Assembly: GCA_010909165.1 (NCBI GenBank) | Contig: MU008172.1 | Coordinates: 186,001-250,000 of the forward strand | Direction of reading: 5' to 3' | Length of the DNA stretch: 64,000 nucleotides | From: Anthoceros angustus | Lineage: Eukaryota; Streptophyta; Anthocerotopsida; Anthocerotales; Anthocerotaceae | In this document: piece after piece, positions 57,833 through 64,000 of the stretch | Layout of the letters: each line of letters begins with the position of its first letter | How positions within the stretch are numbered: the stretch's first letter is position 1 | Notes under the pieces: generated by a model | The model's input: only the letters and a program-made list of their open reading frames with translations | Told to the model about the DNA's origin: nothing | Databases searched by the model: none | Position numbers and translations under genes: made by a program

Positions 57833-58289
57833 GGTGGGGATGTGGGTGTGGGCGTGGATCGAGCACGGAGGCGAAGGAGAAGTGGGGCTTCGCATAAGAG
57901 GTACATGTTGGAGCTCCAGATGCGTGAGTTGGATACCACGAACCCTTGGCACATACATTCCTTGCGCAAAGATTCATGCCCACCATGAGGACGGTGGCGA
58001 CTTTCGTTGGTGTGGAACTTGCAGGTGAGGAAAATGAGGTCGGGAGGCGATGACATAGCAGCGTGGGTGGGGATGTGGGTGTGGGCGGTGGATCGAGCAC
58101 CACGGAGGCGGAAGGAAGTGGGGCTTCTGTCAAGAGGTACATGTTGGAGCTCAGGGGCGTGAGTTGGATACCACGAACCCTTGGCACATACATTCCTTGC
58201 CTTGACATTCATGCCCACCATGAGGACGGTGGCGACTTTCGTTGGTGTGGAACTTGCGGTGAGGAAAATGAGGTCGGGAGGCGATGACA
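57833..58289 (+). repeat. 233-bp tandem duplication
   Basis: GGTGGGGATGTGGGTGTGGG begins units at 57833 and 58066. The copies differ by small indels. Both hold GGACGGTGGCGACTTTCG. A 327-codon minus-strand frame spans the whole region but is made of repeats in shifted phase. Confidence 0.9.
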
Positions 58290-59958
58290 TGAGCCACGTC
58301 CATGAGGCCTTCCGGAGGAGGAGGCGGGTGGCTGGTAGGGCCGCTTTGCTTATGGGAGTAGGCAGGAGGGCGACAACGACTACTATGTCCCGGACCACAA
58401 GACGCCCGCAACGTTGCACCGAGGTGGCACCGCTTCCTCCAATTGCATTGCCGATGGGTAAGTGAGCGTCAAGCCAAGGCCGTCGTGAATGTGAGCACCA
58501 GCGATTCTGACGACAAAGGATGTGTGCAGGACATGCAAGTGGCGAGGACATGGCGTCTGAGGCGGGGCTTGCAATGTACAAATTACCTCCGGACATGTAT
58601 CGTGACGAAGGTGATGTAGGCCAGACAGCGACGGGATCCCACCGCAAAGATATGGTGTGGGAGTGGAATGAAGACCGATTGCACTCTGTGGACATGGAGA
58701 GCCCTTAACCTCTTGAACACTTGTCATCCGAGGTGCGTCGCGGAGGCGGTGTTAGCAGCAGAGTCTTGGTTGTGTACTGCAAGCGGGTAGAGAGGTGCAC
58801 ATGGATAGGAAAGGCGAGGGAGTGAGTTCCGCGGACCCAAGACACACTGAAAGAAGGCAGCCTGTATGGGTTCTGACTTAATAAGCAAGTGTGACGCACA
58901 TGGAAAGCTGGGGCAAAAGCAGGCGGGGGTTGAGGCGAAGGGAGAATGGAAGCGGGCCAAAATCACGGGCCGAGGGAACACGATACAAGGCAAGCATGAG
59001 CCGAGGGCCAAGTTGAAAAACGGGCATGATATGTGGCAGTGGTGAGAATAAGCGAATGAGCGTCAAAATTTGGTCAAGTCAAAGCATGGGAGCGGGATGC
59101 GAAGACACCTACAAATCTAAAGCCGTAAAGGCCTCGTACATCAAGTCCTATCAAAACCCCTGCTCCACGGTGCCTAAAGCACATGACCAGATCCTAACCC
59201 CATGATCACCGCCTCGATGATGTAGAGGTCGTTCATCTCCTCCCACAAGACATGGTTGGCGTGCGTCCAATTCGTAGAAGACGTTGAGATGAAATCCAGG
59301 AGGGGCGATAAGGCCGAGGCCACTGCAGCCTGACTCAAGCCAGTGAAACTTGGCCATCCACACCTTGAAGTCCTCCAGTGACTCCGGGTGCTTGGACCGC
59401 GAGGCCTCACAATGATCGTTAGGACCCAATGGCCACCCATCAAAATGGGTATGCATGAAATAGTGCGCCCACTGGAAGGCACTCGCAGAGGGAAGTCCAG
59501 TCCAAATACACTGCGACCACGTTCCTCATTTCGAAAGAACTTGAAGTCAAGGGTAGTGGCGATGAGGTCGTTGTGGTCCTCCGCATGTCGCAATAAGCAT
59601 CAAGCTCCTCGTCTGACGGAGGATGCATTATTTTTGGGGTCATAAGACACAGAAACAACTCACTCCACATATTAGGATCGGGTGAGCTCGGAGGAGATTG
59701 TGGAACCCTCCTCCACTGCTGCCCCGCACATGCAGTGGCTGCAGGCTGCGCGGCCTGCGGCATGTGAGGAGGAGAGGTGGGCCGGTGCCTGCCATCCCGC
59801 CCACAATCGCAGTAAGCCTGCAACAATACCTGCAGTGGCACCAGGCAGCCATCTGCGTGTCAGCCGTTTGCAAGAAAACGAGCATCAAACAATTCGGCAT
59901 CACCATGGGCACGAAGAAATGGGGACGAGGTTAGTTGGTGCTTGGTGCAAGGATGGAT
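58290..59958. other. repeat-derived region, no gene recognised
   Basis: Minus-strand frames at 59.15-59.84 kb overlap each other in three phases; see rejected items for a possible protease-like pattern. No firm gene. Confidence 0.35.
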
Positions 59959-60840
59959 GGAGGAGCTACTGGGTGCCTCCCTTGCGGCGCCTTGGCCTCG
60001 CCCGCCTCGCGCCCGCCTCCGCCCGCCTCCGCGCCCTCGCGCGCCGCCTCTCCTTCCCTTGATTGCCGCCCCGTCCCCGGTTGGGCGCGCCTGCGTCGTC
60101 CCTCGGCCCAGGCCGCTTGCTGCCGTCCCTCGTCTCCCTTGCCCGCCTCCGTCCCTCGGCGGCTGCGTAGCGAGCCCTGCCTTCGCCCGTGGCAGCGGCC
60201 GCCCTTCACTCGCTGCGGTCAGCGCGAAACCCCCGCCCCGGCTGCGCCGCCCTCGGTCCACATTCGTGGCAGGTGGGGCTCGCCCGCCTCGCCCGCCACA
60301 CTTTGTGCGGCGTCGACCAGTGAAGGCCCGCCCGCCTCGCCGCCTCGCCCGCGCCCGCCTCGCCCGCCCGCCTCGCCTCGCCCGCCTCGCCCGCCTCGCC
60401 CGTGCCACCGCCTCGCCGCCTCGCCCGCCTCCGTTGCCCGCGCCCGCCTCGCGCCCGCGCCCGCGCCCGCCTCGCCGCCTCGCCCGCGCGCCGCCTCGCC
60501 ACGCACCGCCCTCCCGCCTCCGCCTTGCCCGCCCGCCTCGCCGCCTTGCCCGCCTCTCCTTCCCGTGCCGCCTCCGTCCCTCACCCGGTGAGGCCGCACG
60601 CCTCGTCCGTCCCTCGGCCCATTGCGAGCCCGCTTGCCTCGTCCCTCGTCTCCCTTGCCCTCCGTCCCTCGCCACGCCCGCCTCCGCCTCGCCCGGCCTT
60701 GCCCGCCTCGCCGCCCGCCTCCGCCCCGCTGCGGTCAGCGCGAAACCCCGCCCCGGTGCACAGCTCGCCCCTCGCGGCGGCCGCCCGTCGTGGCGGTGGG
60801 GCTCGCCCGCCACTTTGTGCGGCGTCGACCAGTGAAGGCG
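59959..60840 (+). repeat. CGCC/CGCCTCGC low-complexity block with internal duplication
   Basis: Dominated by CCCGCCTCG words. 60211-60326 is repeated at 60727-60838 (CGCTGCGGTCAGCGCGAAAC through CGTCGACCAGTGAAGG), and the preceding CCTCGTCTCCCTTGCCC stretch is repeated too, giving a period of about 516 bp. All long frames here are composition artefacts. Confidence 0.85.
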
Positions 60841-61399
60841 CTGGTGGCGAGCGCCTCTGCACGGCACGCTCGCTGCACACACACTGCTGGGCCTTTGCTG
60901 CCTCGCACCTCGTCGCCCGTGCCACCGCCTCGGGACCTCGCCCCTCCACGCCCCTCCGCACTGCGTGCGTGGGTCGCCCGTGCACCGTCGCAGTCGTGAA
61001 AGCAACCCGCCAAGGTGATGTTCCTCGCCCTGCCTAAACCCCCGCCGCCCAAATTTCTTAGGATATGAACCCTAAAACGGGCATGTGGTTTATGGCCACG
61101 CCCGCCTCCCTAATGGAATGCGGGCATAAAAAAATTTCTTGATGCGTGCGGGAGAAAAAAGCAGTGAGTCGGGAAAAACCCTAAAGTTCCTTTCTTTCTT
61201 CCGGTGACTCGGGTGCTTGGTGCCCGTCCCTCGGCTACCCCATTTGGTCGGGTTACCAAACCGGACACCAAAAGTTTTGCGGAAAATAAAAATGCCCCGT
61301 CCCCTCTGTCCTCTTTGGTATGCCATACCTATCAATCAAAATTTAAATTTTTCTTTTTTTTGGATAGTTTTATTCTTAAATTTATAATATTTTATTTTT
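60841..61399. other. spacer, no gene recognised
   Basis: The last ~100 bp become very AT-rich, as does the interior of the 8626-9369 pogo element, so part of it may belong to the pogo-like element ending at 61475. Confidence 0.35.
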
Positions 61400-61475
61400 T
61401 TTAAATAGGAAAAATGTAATCGGGACACCTCCCTTAATGGGACCTCTAAAGGCACTCCGAATTAGGGGGGTGGAC
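61400..61475. mobile_element. right terminus of a second pogo-like element
   Basis: The stretch ends AATTAGGGGGGTGGACTG followed by TA, the same layout as the right end of the complete element at 9369 (AATTAGAGGGGTTTGACTG, then TA). Short GGGAC...TTAATGGGA words upstream resemble its subterminal region. The left end was not found. Confidence 0.55.
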
Positions 61476-61477
61476 TG

Positions 61478-61485
61478 TATATATT
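61478..61485 (+). promoter_or_regulatory. possible TATA box of MYBBP1A-like gene
   Basis: TATATATT lies 97 bp before the ATG and touches the TA at the pogo-like terminus, so the transposon junction may sit within the core promoter. Confidence 0.4.
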
Positions 61486-61574
61486 ATGTACCTACACTGA
61501 TATTGTAGCTTTACAGACATTATAGGCCCTATATCTTCATTCTGTTTCTTCCTGTGAGCTCCAAAGAGAGCGGT

Positions 61575-64000
61575 ATGGGTGGTAAGCGCCGCCGGCAGGC
61601 GGTGTTCCAGGAAGAGCAAGAGGAAATGGCTGGTGTGGACGAGCAACCGGGTGTGAACGAGCAAGCCGTAGCTGTGTTTCCTAATGGAATCGCAAATGGA
61701 CGGGAAGCTGAGGCGGAGACTTCCGGCGCTGTTGAGAAGCCGGTGGGGCTACAGATTTACTGGAATCTCTCTCTGAGAGATCAGAAAGCTAGGGAGGAGG
61801 CCTCGGTTGCGTTGGTGAAAGAGCTGACATTGGCGCAGCAGGAATGGGAGGGAAGTAGGAAGGGGGGGCAGAAAGCAGCGCAAGAGGAGGTGTTGGGAGC
61901 TTCCTCTGATGAAGTGCTGCTGGCGGGGTGTGCTCCGGATGTGCGCTATGCTTTGCGTCGGCTTGTGCGGGGTCTGTCGTCGTCCAGGGAGACCGTTCGA
62001 CAGGGATTTGCTTCTGCCCTCGCGGCGGTGCTTGGTGCTCTGACGTGTGTGGATGGGGAAGCTGTATTGAAGCTGGTGAATAAGAATTTGGAGGTTGCCT
62101 CCTCCATGAAAGGCCAGGAAGCAAGAGATGTGCTGTTAGGGCGCCTGTTTGCGCACGGTGCACTGATACGAGGTTTCAGAGAGAGAACCATGTCAGTGGA
62201 GCTGGCCCAGGAGATTACGCAGCTGCTTTTGTCTCTAGCTGCCCGGAAGACCTTTTTGCGGGAGCCCTCCGTTTCTCTGTTGTTAGAGTTTGCAGAACCC
62301 TTGCCTGCAGAGGTTTTGAGGAAGGGCGTTTTTTCTGCTCCTTTGTTCCAAGAATGGATCCAGGCGAAGCTGGATGGCGCTAGCCCTGATGCGTTGTTAA
62401 TGGCATTGAGATTGTTCCCGAAACTACCTGCTCCAACAAGGGAGAGCTGTGCGTTGGTTTCGGGTTCTGACGATTTGAAGCAGGTACTCAGTCCGGCGCA
62501 TCTCTCATCTCTAGTTCCGATTTTAAAGGAGACAACCTGCAGCCTTCCGAGGGTGCACTCGTTGTGGCCAGTCTTCCTCGAGCTGCTGCTGTCAGGTAAC
62601 AAAGTTGGGGTTCCAGAAAGGAAACGGAAAAAGAAGCCAGCATCAAATGTTGGCCAGGAATGGGAGACCAATCTAAAGAATTTCTGGAAGATTGTGGTTG
62701 AAGAGGGCTTATTAACTTCTTCTCATGAGAGGAAGCACTTGGCCATGGAGCTGTTGCTACTGCTTCTCCCTCGCTTGAGTCCATCGTTGGTGAGGATTGT
62801 TTTAACAGGACCCATTGTGCGCTGCCTATCGGATGTGCTTTCTGGACAGCAGACTTGGTTGCACAAAGCTGCTCAGAGGTGTTTGCAGGAAATTTGTCAA
62901 TGGGCTCAACAAGAGGATGAGCGCATCATTGAAGTGATAATCAGCTTGCAAGGATGCACTTGTGGGAAATTTGATGTGAAGTCCAGCACTCAAACGGTCA
63001 GGACTCTTTTTAGCAAGCTATCAGGTGAAAGCAGCTGGAGGGCTTTGATCACAAGGCTTTTCAAATGTTTTCTTCAAGGTTCTCCTGGGGTACATGAACA
63101 CAAAGGAGCTAGTGCAGTGGTAGGTGGAATGGAAGACCTAGGTTCTTCTGGGCACGAGACTAAGGAGGATGTAAACGAAGGGCAGGACGGTGGAGAAGAA
63201 GAGCTGACTACCGAGGATCACTCAGCTTTGGATATGGCAAAAGTTTGGGTTATAGACCAGCTTCTGCTAGTTTTTAAGGTTGCGCAGCTTGAACCTGTGG
63301 TTCGGTCTAGTCTGCAAAAAGACGTTCTTCGGTTTTTGGCTTTGCATGGGTTGTTCCAGGCAAGTGCTCTTGTGGATAGAGAGATAACGGATGTGGGTGA
63401 AAAGTTGGAATTTCCGGAGGGGCCCATCTCAAACCATGTACGGAACATGTGTGTTACTCGACTCTCTACTCTTCTGGTGGATGCACAACGGTCTGTTCCC
63501 TTTAAGCACAAACCGAAAAATCAGGGGAATGAAGCAGACAGGGATAACGTTGATTCATCACAAACAGAAGATTTTGCAGGATTTTTAGTTGAATTTTTGG
63601 CCAGGGTCCAGAAGTTTGACTATATATCATTTGTGCGTCCACTGTCAGAAGATAACAGGAAGGCCTTGACAGGTCTTCATGCAGCTCTTGTGCAAGTGAC
63701 CAAAGCCCTATCTACATGTGACAAGGAGAGCGCAGCGAAGCTGAGAGCAATGCGGCTGTTTTTGGTACAGCTACTTTTTCGATTATATGTGGAGCCAGAT
63801 GCTCCAAGTGACATAGTGGCAGAGCTGCTGCTGTGCTGTCAATACCTGTTTGGGCAGCTCTTTGAGGTGCCAGTGGCAGTTGCCCCACCTGATAACGCTG
63901 AACTTCCAAATACTATGGATGTTCTGGTTGACATTTTGTTGTCAGTGCTAATACAGCCTTCCGCGCGTCTTCGGGCTGGTGCAGAGCAATTGTTTAAAGT
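61575..64000 (+). CDS. MYBBP1A: MYBBP1A / POL5-type nucleolar protein, N-terminal 808 residues (runs off window)
   Basis: The frame is open from ATG 61575 to the window end (808 complete codons) without an intron. It matches the DNA_pol_phi/MYBBP1A family. Markers are a basic start (MGGKRRR), APDVRYALRRLVRGLSSSRE, MKGQEARDVLLGRLFAHGAL, RVHSLWPVFLELLL, a basic patch ERKRKKK, NLKNFWKIVVEEGLL, ERKHLAMELLLLLLPRL, VLRFLALHGLF and an acidic stretch (DVNEGQDGGEEELTTED). Most of it is predicted alpha-helical repeats. The yeast homologue Pol5 acts in rRNA gene transcription and ribosome assembly, not DNA replication; animal MYBBP1A is a nucleolar transcription co-regulator. Plant proteins are ~1,250-1,300 residues, so about a third is missing to the right. 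Confidence 0.95.
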   Translation, partial: MGGKRRRQAVFQEEQEEMAGVDEQPGVNEQAVAVFPNGIANGREAEAETSGAVEKPVGLQIYWNLSLRDQKAREEASVALVKELTLAQQEWEGSRKGGQKAAQEEVLGASSDEVLLAGCAPDVRYALRRLVRGLSSSRETVRQGFASALAAVLGALTCVDGEAVLKLVNKNLEVASSMKGQEARDVLLGRLFAHGALIRGFRERTMSVELAQEITQLLLSLAARKTFLREPSVSLLLEFAEPLPAEVLRKGVFSAPLFQEWIQAKLDGASPDALLMALRLFPKLPAPTRESCALVSGSDDLKQVLSPAHLSSLVPILKETTCSLPRVHSLWPVFLELLLSGNKVGVPERKRKKKPASNVGQEWETNLKNFWKIVVEEGLLTSSHERKHLAMELLLLLLPRLSPSLVRIVLTGPIVRCLSDVLSGQQTWLHKAAQRCLQEICQWAQQEDERIIEVIISLQGCTCGKFDVKSSTQTVRTLFSKLSGESSWRALITRLFKCFLQGSPGVHEHKGASAVVGGMEDLGSSGHETKEDVNEGQDGGEEELTTEDHSALDMAKVWVIDQLLLVFKVAQLEPVVRSSLQKDVLRFLALHGLFQASALVDREITDVGEKLEFPEGPISNHVRNMCVTRLSTLLVDAQRSVPFKHKPKNQGNEADRDNVDSSQTEDFAGFLVEFLARVQKFDYISFVRPLSEDNRKALTGLHAALVQVTKALSTCDKESAAKLRAMRLFLVQLLFRLYVEPDAPSDIVAELLLCCQYLFGQLFEVPVAVAPPDNAELPNTMDVLVDILLSVLIQPSARLRAGAEQLFK

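Noticed and set aside
57712-58695. 327-codon minus-strand ORF
   Set aside because: It crosses two tandem units in different phases, has no domain, and its composition follows the G-rich + strand. It is open by composition, not selection.
59174-59640. Possible Ulp1-like (C48) protease remnant, minus strand (ISCIPILMGGHWVLTII)
   Set aside because: The His-Trp pattern is suggestive, but a competing frame through the same bases looks equally coding, and no catalytic Asp, Gln or Cys could be placed. A frame-aware C48 HMM search would decide.
59860-61005. 381-codon minus-strand ORF and several plus-strand ORFs over 200 codons
   Set aside because: All lie in CCCGCCTCG low-complexity DNA and encode Arg/Gly/Ala or Pro/Arg runs in every frame.
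61946-62671. 241-codon minus-strand ORF
   Set aside because: Antisense shadow of the MYBBP1A-like coding sequence.

Overview
This is eukaryotic nuclear DNA, most likely from a green plant of the streptophyte lineage. The five-exon SUMO-conjugating enzyme gene, the germin-like protein, the plant-type MYBBP1A/POL5 homologue, the plant Ty1/copia and Ty3/gypsy elements and the short GT-AG introns (78-166 bp) all point that way. A nuclear M23 (LytM-type) peptidase would fit a seedless plant or charophyte alga better than a flowering plant, but I cannot name the species. There are no operons, CRISPR arrays or bacterial features.

Layout. 1-3566: 3' part of a Ty1/copia retrotransposon (intact pol end, antisense ORFs, 151-bp 3' LTR) that ends inside a tRNA-Glu gene, of which only the 3' half is in the window. 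3.6-7.6 kb: tandem repeats and two copies of a non-autonomous DNA element, one with perfect 32-bp terminal inverted repeats. 7.5-9.4 kb: a tRNA-Glu relic, small tandem repeats, and a 744-bp pogo-like element with TA target duplication. 9.4-14.4 kb: the gene island, with a germin-like protein, SUMO E2 (SCE1/UBC9) and an M23 peptidase, all on the + strand. 14.4-16.4 kb: spacer and an LTR-like repeat. 16.4-36.7 kb: decayed large mobile elements encoding an unfamiliar protein family in both orientations (ParB-like and D-x-P-x-G motifs) plus a DUF7869-like fragment, spread by a series of staggered tandem duplications. 39.0-40.4 kb: gypsy integrase remnant (- strand). 41-60.9 kb: further TE debris, including a broken second copia copy, a long inverted-repeat pair, and G-rich and CGCC-rich low-complexity tracts. 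61.4-64.0 kb: a pogo-like terminus followed at once by the 5' part of a MYBBP1A/POL5-type gene running off the right edge.

Only four cellular protein genes are well supported. They are unrelated housekeeping or cell-wall functions and form no pathway together. Nearly all the rest is transposon-derived. Near-identical repeat copies in 21.5-34 kb differ in clustered micro-indels beside CG-rich spots, so some broken reading frames there may be assembly errors rather than biological decay.
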